Of a stretch of 61,014 bases of DNA, positions 36,925-45,681 are shown in pieces; positions within the stretch are counted from its first letter, which is position 1, and the number at the start of each line of letters is the position of its first letter. The DNA comes from Lachnospiraceae bacterium. Lineage in GTDB: Bacteria; Bacillota; Clostridia; Lachnospirales; Lachnospiraceae. Below the pieces are notes generated by a model. It had not been told where the DNA came from and did no database searches. It worked only from the letters and a program-made list of their open reading frames with translations. The stretch covers positions 1 to 61,014 of the forward strand of contig JAAWCE010000013.1 in NCBI GenBank assembly GCA_022793065.1, written 5' to 3'. The position numbers were made by a program, and so were the translations under genes.

Positions 36925-39481
36925 AGCTATCAAAAAAGGAAATATAAATATATTCACAATTTTTCTATATGGAATGTCTTTTGGGATTCCCATGGTGATT
37001 TTACTTTTTGTATTTCAGTGCCAGGAGTTTTACCCCTTTGGCGGTAAGACTCTGTTTATTATGGATATGAAAGACCAGTATTTGGCTTTTTTCTCTTCTC
37101 TGCGCAATGTAGTATCAGGGGATGATTCTCTGTTTTTATCCTGGTCCCGTTCTATGGGAGGAAATTATCTGGGGCTATTTGCTTATTATGTAGCAAGTCC
37201 CTTGTCGTTTCTCACAGTGTTTTTTCCGGTTGAAAAGTTGACTTCTGCCATTGTGTTTCTTACTTTGCTTAAAATTGGTTTGGCAGGAGTAAGCTTTGCG
37301 TGTTTTGCAGATTATTTTTGGAAGCGTACCTGTATGGAGGGGACGCAGCGGAAGGCGGGCGTGGGAAAAAAGAAAGTATATTGCCCCAAAGCAATACAAA
37401 AAAAAGAAGGAAATGGTAATGGGAACTATAGGAGACTGCTGGCAGTGGTTCCTTTGGCGGTGAGTTATGCCCTGATTTCATATAATATGGTATATTCTAT
37501 GTGTCTGATGTGGCTGGACGGGGTGATATTACTGCCCATGGTTTTGCTGGGGATAGAAAAGATACTGGATGGCGTGGGAAAAATTACATATGTGTTCGCT
37601 TTGACGGCATTGTTTTATTGTAATTACTATACCGGATATATGGTAGGCATTTTTACCGCTATCTATACCATTTATCGTATTTTAAGTCGGTTGGAGAAAC
37701 AAAAGTTAAAAGAATACATTGGAAAGTTTTTTCATATAGGGATGAGTACCTTGTTTGCGTTTGGGCTTTCGGCACCTCTTCTTTTTCCGGTGGCCAATGA
37801 TTTGATGCAGGGAAAACTGACAAGAAGTTCTTATATGCCTAATAAGGCAACTAATTTTGTATTTGCAGATTTATTTGGTAAGCTTCAAAATGGGGTATAT
37901 GACAGTATTACCAATTCTGGTTTACCATCAATTTATTGTGGATATGCTGCGCTTGTTTTGGCGGCGGCATTTTTTGTGCTGCGGCGTATTTCTGTAAGAG
38001 AGAAATTGGGTGCCGCTTTGATACTTGCGCTTTTTTCTTGTAGTTTTTACTGGATAAAATGGGATATGGTCTGGCATGGATTTCAGTATCCTACCTGGTT
38101 CCCATTTCGCTATGCGTTTGTATGCAGTTTTTTTCTGTTGTATATGGCGTTGCGCAGTTTTAGCGTCATATGCAGTATAAAAAGAGTAGAGAACTGTAAA
38201 GTAAGACAGATTATAGCGGTGACAGGGTTTTTGCTTGTAGCAGTGTCTTTTGATATGGGGATCAATGGTAATGCTATGTTTAGGGGCTTGGAAGGCCAAT
38301 TTGCATACGTAAAGGTGGAAGATTATGAGGCTTTTTTAAATAAAACACAACCTATCATTAAAGCGCTGCAAGAACGAGATGGTGGATTTTACCGTATCAA
38401 TCAAGGGTTTGAATTTTCAAAAAATGATGCCATGCTGTTAGGGTACCATGGAATGACACATTATTCCTCTACATTTCACGGGGCAGTAAACACATTGACG
38501 CCAAAACTGGGAATTGCACAGAAGCATATCTGGAATTCTGGTTATGGGTCAAATCCATTGTTGGATAGTTTGTTTGGCGTCAAATATATTTTAGAGGATG
38601 GGATGGTTTCCACAGGATATTTGTTAGAGGATTCCAGTGAGGAAGGCGGAAACGAAAAGGTAGTTTCTGTGTACAGGAATCCCAATGTTTTGCCCATTGT
38701 ATACGGGGCTTCCTGTGTAAATTTGAATCCGGACTTACGCGCCCCGAACCCTTACGTAAATCAAAATGTATTGCTAAATGCCATAACAGGAAAGAGTCAT
38801 GCTTATTTTTCCGAATATGAATATATGACAGAGACGTTAGGTTCCGGTTGGGTATATACTTTTACTGCGGATTCAGCCAATCCGGTTTATCTATACATGA
38901 AACCAGTGAAGAACTCATGGGCAAATGTCTATGTGAATGAGAAGTGGGTGGGGAATTATTTTTCGTCTGAGACAAACTGCAGTTTGTACCTAGGGGAATT
39001 TGAACCTGGAGAACATGTGAGGGTGAGGGTATCGCCGAAAGGTGAGGCTGAGGTGAGCGCTGCCATGATTGCGCAACTTCATATGGACTTATTGGAAGAG
39101 ACAATGGCAGAATTGAGTGAAAACGGAATGTGGATTGACAGGCATGAAAGTGGGAGACTGTCAGGAAGGATTTTGATTGGAGAACAGCAGAAGATTATTA
39201 CATCAATTCCTTATGATGACGGCTGGACAGTTAGGATTGACGGCAGGAAAGTGGAGGCTGTGCAGTTTGCGGAGACCTTTTTGGCCGTCGAGGCGGAAAG
39301 TGGGGAACATTCGATTTCTTTTACTTATGTATCTCCCGGATTTTGGGAGGGAATGGCGGTATTTGGCATAGCTGCTATGGGTGCGGTGATTTATTTTTGG
39401 AATCAGAAATGTTTGGTACAGGTTTTCTTGAGAAAATTAAGGCATGCAGATGGAAAGCATGATTTTTCAACCACGCCCTAA
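36875..39481 (+). CDS. YfhO family polytopic membrane protein
   Basis: An 868-residue membrane protein of the YfhO family, thought to be GT-C type lipid-linked glycosyltransferases for lipoteichoic acid or wall glycosylation. About a dozen hydrophobic segments occupy residues ~25-480, and the family motif FIMDMKDQYLAFFSSLR follows the first. A large extracytoplasmic part (~500-830) and a final transmembrane segment follow. The start is probably TTG 36875: GGAGG at 36861-36865 lies nine bases before it. ATG 36899 or 36911 are alternatives. It overlaps mscS by 50 bp, implying coupled translation. The substrate is unknown. Confidence 0.82.
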   Translation: MKSRITSWMCTWMENCKAIKKGNINIFTIFLYGMSFGIPMVILLFVFQCQEFYPFGGKTLFIMDMKDQYLAFFSSLRNVVSGDDSLFLSWSRSMGGNYLGLFAYYVASPLSFLTVFFPVEKLTSAIVFLTLLKIGLAGVSFACFADYFWKRTCMEGTQRKAGVGKKKVYCPKAIQKKEGNGNGNYRRLLAVVPLAVSYALISYNMVYSMCLMWLDGVILLPMVLLGIEKILDGVGKITYVFALTALFYCNYYTGYMVGIFTAIYTIYRILSRLEKQKLKEYIGKFFHIGMSTLFAFGLSAPLLFPVANDLMQGKLTRSSYMPNKATNFVFADLFGKLQNGVYDSITNSGLPSIYCGYAALVLAAAFFVLRRISVREKLGAALILALFSCSFYWIKWDMVWHGFQYPTWFPFRYAFVCSFFLLYMALRSFSVICSIKRVENCKVRQIIAVTGFLLVAVSFDMGINGNAMFRGLEGQFAYVKVEDYEAFLNKTQPIIKALQERDGGFYRINQGFEFSKNDAMLLGYHGMTHYSSTFHGAVNTLTPKLGIAQKHIWNSGYGSNPLLDSLFGVKYILEDGMVSTGYLLEDSSEEGGNEKVVSVYRNPNVLPIVYGASCVNLNPDLRAPNPYVNQNVLLNAITGKSHAYFSEYEYMTETLGSGWVYTFTADSANPVYLYMKPVKNSWANVYVNEKWVGNYFSSETNCSLYLGEFEPGEHVRVRVSPKGEAEVSAAMIAQLHMDLLEETMAELSENGMWIDRHESGRLSGRILIGEQQKIITSIPYDDGWTVRIDGRKVEAVQFAETFLAVEAESGEHSISFTYVSPGFWEGMAVFGIAAMGAVIYFWNQKCLVQVFLRKLRHADGKHDFSTTP

Positions 39482-39534
39482 GGTGGTGAAGGACAGGAAA
39501 AGCTTTGGTGCAGATGATAGAAAGGAAAAGTGGT

Positions 39535-40335
39535 ATGAAGGATAGTTTATGGATGGGAAGTAAGGTAATACGGGCCAGCTATCGGGCGGTATTGGGGGAG
39601 GATGTCAGTGAAGAAAAGATTGCACAGGCGTTTGCAGCATGCGGGTCAGAGATGGAGCACGCATGGGGACGGAGGCGTTTATTGACAGCTTCCCTTTATC
39701 GCTATGGTCGTTTCCTTTTTTTGTATACCGAAGGAGTAGAAGAGAGGGTGATTCCGGAGGAAATGTTTCCATCCATGTCTTCATCCTTGCAAAATTGGCC
39801 TGGGGTAATTGAGAACGGGGCCAAAGGAAGAGTATGGGTGTATATGCAGCCTTATTATTATCACGCTGTTCCAAAGTATGTAGGAGAGTGGATGCGGGGC
39901 AGGAAGCCTAAATTGCGCCGGGGACGAATTGCATTGTTGGAACCCGGAATGTGGGAAGAATATATGGAACATCATCTTGCTTTGATGAAGGAAGGGCTGA
40001 TTCAAGGAGACAGGTATCATTTTATCAGTGTACATGAGAATGTACTGTTTTCTTATTTTGAGGAACCAAAGGTTATGACCAATTTGCGTAGGGGATGGGA
40101 TATGGATGGGAAAGGCGCCCGGCGTGGGGACGAACTGCAAAATGGGCATAAGATGTGTCAGGAACAGGAGATACAAGGTGGGAGTGGATCTCAAGATGAC
40201 CGGGAGCTGAAAAGTGCCGCTTTGGAGGATTGGCTGCGGACTGACCCGGAAAGTCATTTTATGCGTTTTGCACCCGGACAGGGGCAAGGGCCGGACCAAA
40301 ATTTTGTGTTTTTGCAATGTTGTGCAAGTATATGA
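39535..40335 (+). CDS. Hypothetical protein, two-part, mutarotase-like in second half
   Basis: A 266-residue soluble protein I do not firmly recognise. The second half has RIALLEPGMWEEYMEHHLALMKEGL and HENVLFSYFEEP, and ends with WLRTDPESHFMRFAP; this order resembles L-rhamnose mutarotase-type (dimeric alpha-beta barrel) proteins, but weakly. A Gly/Gln/Asp-rich insert lies at ~200-225. ATG 39535 is chosen because AAAGGA lies eight bases upstream. A sugar isomerase gene follows, which suits a role in sugar epimer interconversion. The YfhO-like gene ends 53 bp before it. Confidence 0.55.
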   Translation: MKDSLWMGSKVIRASYRAVLGEDVSEEKIAQAFAACGSEMEHAWGRRRLLTASLYRYGRFLFLYTEGVEERVIPEEMFPSMSSSLQNWPGVIENGAKGRVWVYMQPYYYHAVPKYVGEWMRGRKPKLRRGRIALLEPGMWEEYMEHHLALMKEGLIQGDRYHFISVHENVLFSYFEEPKVMTNLRRGWDMDGKGARRGDELQNGHKMCQEQEIQGGSGSQDDRELKSAALEDWLRTDPESHFMRFAPGQGQGPDQNFVFLQCCASI

Positions 40336-40364
40336 TGGAAAGAAGAAAAAATTTTGAAAATGAC

Positions 40365-40395
40365 TTGACCTACTGTCAGGGGTAAGTAGTATAAT
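40365..40395 (+). promoter_or_regulatory. Possible promoter of the isomerase gene
   Basis: TTGACC at 40365-40370 and TATAAT at 40390-40395. The 19-base spacer is longer than ideal. Confidence 0.4.
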
Positions 40396-40466
40396 AAGAA
40401 TAATACAGCATGGTTGAAAAGCTATCTGCAACTTATGCAGTACATCAACGAAAGGAGCAAGAAATT

Positions 40467-41885
40467 ATGTTAGTGAATACAAAAGCGAGGATCGGGGTAT
40501 TTTCCATTGCCCTTGGGGCTTATCTGCCTCAGTTTCCATCTCTGGTGCCTGAATTTGAGGCTCAGTATGATGCGTTTAAAAAGACTTTGCCGGATACGAT
40601 AGAAATTGTTGACGGCGGAATCGTGACGACAAAGGAGCAGGCCCAGGCTGCGGGGGATTTATTCCGTGGAGGGGATGTTGATTTGGTATTTTTGCAGCTT
40701 TTGACCTATGCCACATCTTATAATATGCTTCCGGCAGTCAAAGACCTGGATGTTCCGGTGGTTCTTGTGAACCTTCAGAAGATAAAAGCCCTTGATTACG
40801 ATCATACGGATATTGCGTCATGGCTTGGGGAAGGTTATGCCTGCGGCGCTGTGGGAGAGATGGTAGCTGATTTGGAGAGATATGGTAAGAGACATGCGGT
40901 TATTACCGGTGTGGTTGAGGGCGGCGATCCCGGTGTGGCAACGGAGATTGAGCAGTGGTGCCGTGCTGCACAGACCAGAAGAAGATTCCGTGATACGAAT
41001 ATTGCTCAGATTGGCAGACCTTATCCTGGTATGATGGATCTTTATATTGACGAGTCCAATCTCTATCGTAGAATGCATCTGTATACAAAGCAGTTTGACT
41101 GGGAGAAAATGTGGGCCATTGCTGATGATATCACTGATGAAGAGGCAATTCGCGCAAAGGCCCAGGACATACTTGATACATTTGATATTGAAGGCGGCAG
41201 CAGTATAGAAGAAGTATGGGAAATGGCAAAATATGTTGTTGCATTTGAGCAGTGGGTGAAAGATGAAAAGCTGGGTTTGATTGCTTCTCACTATGACGGA
41301 TTTGCAACAGGCAAGGCAGGAACTTTAGACAGCATGCTGATACCGGCGTTTTCCATGCTTATCAAACAGGGTACGGCTTGTGCAGTGGAAGGTGACATTA
41401 AAGTTGCTATGGCAATGAGCATCTTAAAGACCATTTCCGGAACCGGACAGCTTGCAGAGATGTACTCCATTGATTTTAATGACGATATTGCCATTATTGG
41501 ACACAGCGGTTCAGGGGATGCGGATATCTCTGACAAAAAGCCCACGATGAAGATTGTAAAGGTATTCCATGGAAAAACAGGCGGCGGCTATCTGACGCAG
41601 TTTTATCCTTATACGGGACCTGTTACATATCTTGCGATTACCCAGGACGGCGACGGACATTTTAAATTTATTGTGGCTGAGGGTGTCAATGAAGAAGGAA
41701 AGATTCTTTCCTTTGGTGATACCAATATGAGGACGCGCTTTACCTGTGGAGCAAGAGAATTTGTAAATCGTTGGAGCGAATGTGGACCTACGCATCATTT
41801 TGCGGCGGCTACGGGCAGACATATTGATACCATATTGAAGGTTGCGAAGATTTTCAATGTACCGGTTGATATTGTGACCAGGTAA
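40467..41885 (+). CDS. L-fucose/L-arabinose isomerase family protein
   Basis: A 472-residue aldose-ketose isomerase relative. The layout fits AraA/FucI: an N-terminal Rossmann-like domain (RIGVFSIALGAYLPQF, LFRGGDVDLVFLQLLTYATS), a central domain with VEGGDPGVATE, and a C-terminal part with CAVEGDIK and GPTHHFAAATGRH, which have Glu and His candidates for the manganese site. ATG 40467 has AAAGGAG upstream. The substrate cannot be told from sequence; a pentose or deoxyhexose is likely. No kinase, transporter or araD-like gene is next to it. A strong terminator follows. Confidence 0.82.
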   Translation: MLVNTKARIGVFSIALGAYLPQFPSLVPEFEAQYDAFKKTLPDTIEIVDGGIVTTKEQAQAAGDLFRGGDVDLVFLQLLTYATSYNMLPAVKDLDVPVVLVNLQKIKALDYDHTDIASWLGEGYACGAVGEMVADLERYGKRHAVITGVVEGGDPGVATEIEQWCRAAQTRRRFRDTNIAQIGRPYPGMMDLYIDESNLYRRMHLYTKQFDWEKMWAIADDITDEEAIRAKAQDILDTFDIEGGSSIEEVWEMAKYVVAFEQWVKDEKLGLIASHYDGFATGKAGTLDSMLIPAFSMLIKQGTACAVEGDIKVAMAMSILKTISGTGQLAEMYSIDFNDDIAIIGHSGSGDADISDKKPTMKIVKVFHGKTGGGYLTQFYPYTGPVTYLAITQDGDGHFKFIVAEGVNEEGKILSFGDTNMRTRFTCGAREFVNRWSECGPTHHFAAATGRHIDTILKVAKIFNVPVDIVTR

Positions 41886-41902
41886 GTCTATGGTGTGAAG
41901 AG

Positions 41903-41940
41903 AAAAAGGCTATGAGGTGTAAACTTGTAGCCTTTTTTTA
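41903..41940 (+). terminator. Terminator after the isomerase gene
   Basis: AAAAAGGCTA pairs with TAGCCTTTTT, then further Ts. Confidence 0.85.
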
Positions 41941-41959
41941 CAAAAATCAAAAAAATTAC

Positions 41960-41987
41960 TTGAAAAAAATTTAAAAACGTGTATAAT
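41960..41987 (+). promoter_or_regulatory. Promoter of the tRNA-Thr gene
   Basis: TTGAAA at 41960-41965 and TATAAT at 41982-41987 with a 16-base spacer, 37 bp before the mature tRNA. Confidence 0.65.
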
Positions 41988-42024
41988 AATATGTGGTCAG
42001 GCAAAATGGTTTTGGCCGCTATAG

Positions 42025-42097
42025 GCTTCCGTGGCTCAGTTGGTAGAGCGATTGATTCGTAATCAATAGGTCAGGGGTTCAAGTCCCCTCGGAAGCT
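42025..42097 (+). tRNA. tRNA-Thr (anticodon CGU)
   Basis: A 73-base cloverleaf. The acceptor arms GCTTCCG and CGGAAGC pair fully (7 bp), the D arm is GCTC/GAGC, the anticodon stem ATTGA/TCAAT holds loop TTCGTAA with anticodon CGT (reads ACG), and the T arm is AGGGG-TTCAAGT-CCCCT. CCA is not encoded. Confidence 0.95.
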
Positions 42098-42110
42098 TTA
42101 TAAGAAAAGA

Positions 42111-42160
42111 GCCGCAAATCTAAGATTTTTCAGTAAAATCACAGGGTTTGCGGCTTTTGT
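42111..42160 (+). terminator. Terminator after tRNA-Thr
   Basis: GCCGCAAA pairs with TTTGCGGC, followed by TTTTGTT. Confidence 0.8.
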
Positions 42161-42388
42161 TATATCTGATTTTATTAACTTAGTTTATTGCACATTAGAT
42201 AAATTTATAATATTTTTTGTCCCAAATTTGTCCTGAATTTTTCCAAGAAAAAAGAGTGACCTGTAAGTATTTAGCAGAGTTTGTCTTGTGGTTGTGAGTG
42301 AATTGACTCTGGAAATGTAAATAGATATTGAAACGGATGACATAACCGCATATTTAGTGCAACTGAAATGAGAGCAGAAATAGTATGT

Positions 42389-42419
42389 AAGGCCGAAAAG
42401 CAGATGCTTTTTTGGCCTT
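42389..42419. terminator. Hairpin downstream of the ABC importer genes
   Basis: AAGGCC-AAAAGCA pairs with TGCTTTT-GGCCTT. It lies 30 bp past the end of the permease gene on the minus strand. There is no clear T run outside the stem. Confidence 0.45.
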
Positions 42420-42448
42420 GTGTATGCGCATACACGTATATAAAAAAA

Positions 42449-43264
42449 TTACATTTTAAACTTTATCTTAATCTGGTGTTCGATGACTTGAATGGATTTA
42501 TAAAAGCCCAGTGCAATGATGCAGAGGATAATAATGCTTGTAATTACCATGTCAAGCTGGAATACTTGTGACCCATATATTATCAGATAGCCCAGCCCTC
42601 TTCTTGCGGCAAGAAATTCACCAATGATAACGCCAACAAGCGCCAGACCAATGTTTACTTTTGCCGTACTGAGCAGGATGGGGACAGAGCCGGGGAGTAC
42701 CACTTTAAAAAAGGCGTCCCGTCTGCTTCCGCCAAGGGTGTAGATCAAAGTAATTTTTTCCGAATCTACCTGTTGGAATCCCGTGAAAAAGCTGATAATG
42801 GAGCCAAAAACGGCTACGGACATTCCGGCTACAATAATGGTTTTGGTTCCTGTGCCCAGCCATACAATGAAGAGGGGAGCCAGTGCTGATTTTGGCAGGC
42901 TGTTTAATACTACCAGATATGGCTCCAAAATTTCCGACAGTTTTGTAGAGTACCATAGGAGTGTGGAAACTAGAAGACTGAATAGTAATACCAACAGGAA
43001 ACTGAAAAGTGTTTCAAACAGTGTCACCCCTATGTGGGATAACATGGAATTGTTCCGAATTTGTTCTAAAAAACAGAGCGCTACCTGGCTGGGACTGGCA
43101 AAGAAAAAGCTGTCAATCCATTTTAATCTGGCGCTAATCTCCCATAGAATCAAGAACAGGATGAAAAGAATGGTACGCCAGGATGCAATTTCGTGGTGGT
43201 GTCTTCGGTGCATTTTTACAAATTCCTCTTGTTTGGTCAATTCTTTTTTCGTATTAGTCTTCAT
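42449..43264 (-). CDS. ABC transporter permease (nitrate/sulfonate/taurine type)
   Basis: A 271-residue inner-membrane subunit of a SsuC/TauC-like importer. Six hydrophobic segments are seen. The EAA loop for contact with the ATPase is TLGGSRRDAFFKVVLPGSVP (~180-199, GxxxxxxxxxLP pattern). It overlaps the ATPase gene by 11 bp, so the two are coupled. No solute-binding protein gene is adjacent, which this importer class needs; the substrate (sulfonate, nitrate, or a thiamine precursor) is not predictable. Confidence 0.88.
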   Translation of the reverse strand: MKTNTKKELTKQEEFVKMHRRHHHEIASWRTILFILFLILWEISARLKWIDSFFFASPSQVALCFLEQIRNNSMLSHIGVTLFETLFSFLLVLLFSLLVSTLLWYSTKLSEILEPYLVVLNSLPKSALAPLFIVWLGTGTKTIIVAGMSVAVFGSIISFFTGFQQVDSEKITLIYTLGGSRRDAFFKVVLPGSVPILLSTAKVNIGLALVGVIIGEFLAARRGLGYLIIYGSQVFQLDMVITSIIILCIIALGFYKSIQVIEHQIKIKFKM

Positions 43265-44033
43265 GTGTCAAATCCTCCCATAGCGTATTAAAATACTGTT
43301 GAAATTCGGGAGCGTTCCTGGCGGCTAAGGGTGAATCATCTGCAAGCGTCAGATTGACGGATACTATATTTTTAACCACCGCAGGGCGTCCGGACAGGAC
43401 AATAATTCTGTCGGCAAGGCTGATTGCTTCCGACAGGTCGTGGGTTATAATGACCATAGTTTTTCCGGCGGCGCGTATCAGGCGGCATATGTCCGCAGAT
43501 ACGAATAATCTTGTCTGGTAATCCAGGGCGCTGAAAGGCTCATCCAATAAGAGTAATTGGGGCTCTAAGGCAAGGGTGCGTATCAAAGCCGCACGCTGTT
43601 TCATTCCGCCGGACAGTTCACTGGGACGTTTATCTCGGAATTTGTCAAGTCCATAGTCTTCCAGAAGGCGTTCTACGGCTTCCAGGCGTTCCTTTGTCAT
43701 TTTATGATTTAATTCCAGGCCAAGTGTAACATTGCGATAGACGCTGCGCCACTCGAAAAGATGGTCTCTTTGAAGCATATAGCCTATTTTCGGGTAATGC
43801 AGGGAACCATCGGGATTGTTCACAACGATAGTACCTTCTTCCGGCGTCAGAAGGCCGGCGATAATAGAAAGCAGGGTGGATTTTCCGCAGCCGCTGGGGC
43901 CTACGATGGCGATGAATTCTCCCTCTCTGACTCCGAAGGAGATATCTTCCAACGCTTTTGTCTCACCATGCAGACTGTGATAGGAATAGCCGATATTTTT
44001 TAATTCCAAGATATTTCGATGCATATATGCCAT
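43254..44033 (-). CDS. ABC transporter ATP-binding protein (nitrate/sulfonate/taurine type)
   Basis: A 259-residue ATPase of the SsuB/TauB type. Walker A is GPSGCGKSTLL (~43-53), Q-loop is near MLQRDHLF, the signature is LSGGMKQRAAL, Walker B is LLLLDEPFSALD and the switch His is in VIITHDLSEA. AGGA lies four bases before ATG 44033; ATG 44024 is an alternative. The leader (44034-44246) is shared with the divergent argH promoter, and no riboswitch motif is seen. It drives uptake with the overlapping permease. Confidence 0.9.
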   Translation of the reverse strand: MAYMHRNILELKNIGYSYHSLHGETKALEDISFGVREGEFIAIVGPSGCGKSTLLSIIAGLLTPEEGTIVVNNPDGSLHYPKIGYMLQRDHLFEWRSVYRNVTLGLELNHKMTKERLEAVERLLEDYGLDKFRDKRPSELSGGMKQRAALIRTLALEPQLLLLDEPFSALDYQTRLFVSADICRLIRAAGKTMVIITHDLSEAISLADRIIVLSGRPAVVKNIVSVNLTLADDSPLAARNAPEFQQYFNTLWEDLTHED

Positions 44034-44149
44034 TCTATCCTATTCTTTTTTATAATAATGTATGAAATGGGATAAGAAGAAGTTCCGATCAATCACAGAG
44101 CAAATGTCATCCAAAGGACCGGAGGCTTACCTTTTTCGTTAGACTTTTC

Positions 44150-44178
44150 TTGCATTAACAGTGTATTTATGGTAAGAT
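44150..44178 (+). promoter_or_regulatory. Promoter of argH
   Basis: TTGCAT at 44150-44155 and TAAGAT at 44173-44178 with a 17-base spacer. Confidence 0.6.
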
Positions 44179-44246
44179 AGCTTGACAGAAGAAAATGTGA
44201 TCTGAATCATTATATTTGTCTGAGAGAAACAGACAGGGAGGTAATA

Positions 44247-45623
44247 ATGGCACAGTTGTGGGGAGGGCGCTTTACCGGAGAAACGGACGGGCTGGCGTTT
44301 GCGTTCAATGCGTCTATTCATTTTGACAGGCGTCTTTTTCAGCAGGATATTGAGGGAAGTATCGCTCATGTGACCATGCTTGCAAAGCAGGGGATACTTG
44401 AAGAAGACGATAAAGAAAGTATTTTGCAGGGGCTTTTGGGGATTCGCAAAGATGTGGAAGAAGGCAGGCTGGAAATCGACGATACTTACGAGGATATACA
44501 TAGTTTTGTGGAAGCCCAGTTAATATCCCGCATTGGCGATGGGGGAAAGAAACTGCATACGGGAAGAAGCCGTAATGATCAGGTGGCTTTGGATATGCGG
44601 CTTTACACTAGGAAACAGGTGCAGGAGACGGACGCATTGCTGAAGGAGTTATTGGAAGTAATCCTGAATGTGATGGAGGAGAATGTGGAGACTTATATGC
44701 CTGGATTTACCCACCTTCAAAAAGCGCAGCCTATTACGCTGGCCCATCATTACGGCGCATATTTTGAAATGTTTCGGCGAGACAGGCAGCGGATGGAGGA
44801 TATTTATAGGAGGATGAATTACTGTCCTTTGGGTGCGGGCGCGTTGGCAGGTACCACCTACCCATTGGACAGGGAGTATACCGCTTCTCTGATGGGATTT
44901 GCAGGAGTGACACAAAACAGTATGGATTCGGTGTCGGACAGGGATTATCTGATTGAATTTCTGGCGGCCTTGTGTACGGTTATGATGCATATGAGCCGGT
45001 TTTGTGAGGAAATCATTATCTGGAATTCCAATGAGTATCAATTTGTGGAGATTGATGATGCCTATTCTACTGGAAGCAGTATCATGCCTCAGAAGAAGAA
45101 CCCGGATATTGCGGAGCTGGTGCGCGGAAAAACAGGGCGGGTCTATGGTGCGCTGATGTCTTTGCTCACCACTATGAAGGGAATTCCACTTGCATATAAT
45201 AAGGATATGCAGGAGGATAAGGAAGTCGCTTTTGACGCTATGGATACGGTGAAGAATTGCCTGATATTGTTTACGGGCATGCTGCGTACTTTGAAGTTCA
45301 GGAAGGAACGTATGGCTGAGAGTGCCATGAATGGGTTTACCAATGCCACCGATGCAGCAGATTATTTGGTGGGGAAAGGTGTGCCTTTCCGGGATGCACA
45401 TGGTATCGTTGGCAGATTGGTGCTGTATTGTATTGAGAAAAATACTTCTATAGACAGGCTTTCTTTACAGGAATTACAGGAAATCAGTGACAAGTTTGAG
45501 GCAGATATATATGAGGCGGTTTCTCTAAAAACCTGTGTGGCAAAAAGGCTTACCATAGGAGCTCCCGGACCGAAAGCAATGAAGGAAACGCTAAAAAAGT
45601 ATAGAGAATATATGGATAACTAG
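44247..45623 (+). CDS. argH: Argininosuccinate lyase
   Basis: A 458-residue enzyme of the fumarase/aspartase superfamily that splits argininosuccinate to arginine and fumarate. It begins MAQLWGGRFTGETDGLA, has the TGRSRNDQVALDMRL and GFTHLQKAQPITLAHH segments, and the signature GSSIMPQKKNPD with the catalytic Ser. Length is normal. GGGAGG lies before ATG. argG is not next to it. Downstream is a mosaic of type B elements, then asd. Confidence 0.97.
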   Translation: MAQLWGGRFTGETDGLAFAFNASIHFDRRLFQQDIEGSIAHVTMLAKQGILEEDDKESILQGLLGIRKDVEEGRLEIDDTYEDIHSFVEAQLISRIGDGGKKLHTGRSRNDQVALDMRLYTRKQVQETDALLKELLEVILNVMEENVETYMPGFTHLQKAQPITLAHHYGAYFEMFRRDRQRMEDIYRRMNYCPLGAGALAGTTYPLDREYTASLMGFAGVTQNSMDSVSDRDYLIEFLAALCTVMMHMSRFCEEIIIWNSNEYQFVEIDDAYSTGSSIMPQKKNPDIAELVRGKTGRVYGALMSLLTTMKGIPLAYNKDMQEDKEVAFDAMDTVKNCLILFTGMLRTLKFRKERMAESAMNGFTNATDAADYLVGKGVPFRDAHGIVGRLVLYCIEKNTSIDRLSLQELQEISDKFEADIYEAVSLKTCVAKRLTIGAPGPKAMKETLKKYREYMDN

Positions 45624-45681
45624 AAATATAAACAAAATTACATAGTATCAAAGAATAACAGTTCTATCAGTAAAGAAGATA

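Larger units (their letters stand above)
42098..42448. other. Gene-free region after the tRNA
   Basis: About 350 bp. It holds the tRNA terminator, AT-rich sequence with TTTGTCC direct repeats near 42218-42232 (TTTGTCCCAAATTTGTCC), and a second hairpin at 42389-42419. No convincing gene is seen. The TTTGTCC repeats resemble sequence left at the ends of tRNA-targeting integrated elements, but no second attachment site is visible. Confidence 0.5.

Noticed and set aside
42368..42571. 67-residue plus-strand frame near the importer genes
   Set aside because: It overlaps the permease gene in antisense and has no start signal or similarity to a family.
44034..44246. Thiamine riboswitch in front of the ABC importer
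   Set aside because: No CTGAGA-type core is present on the minus strand. The region is explained by the argH promoter.
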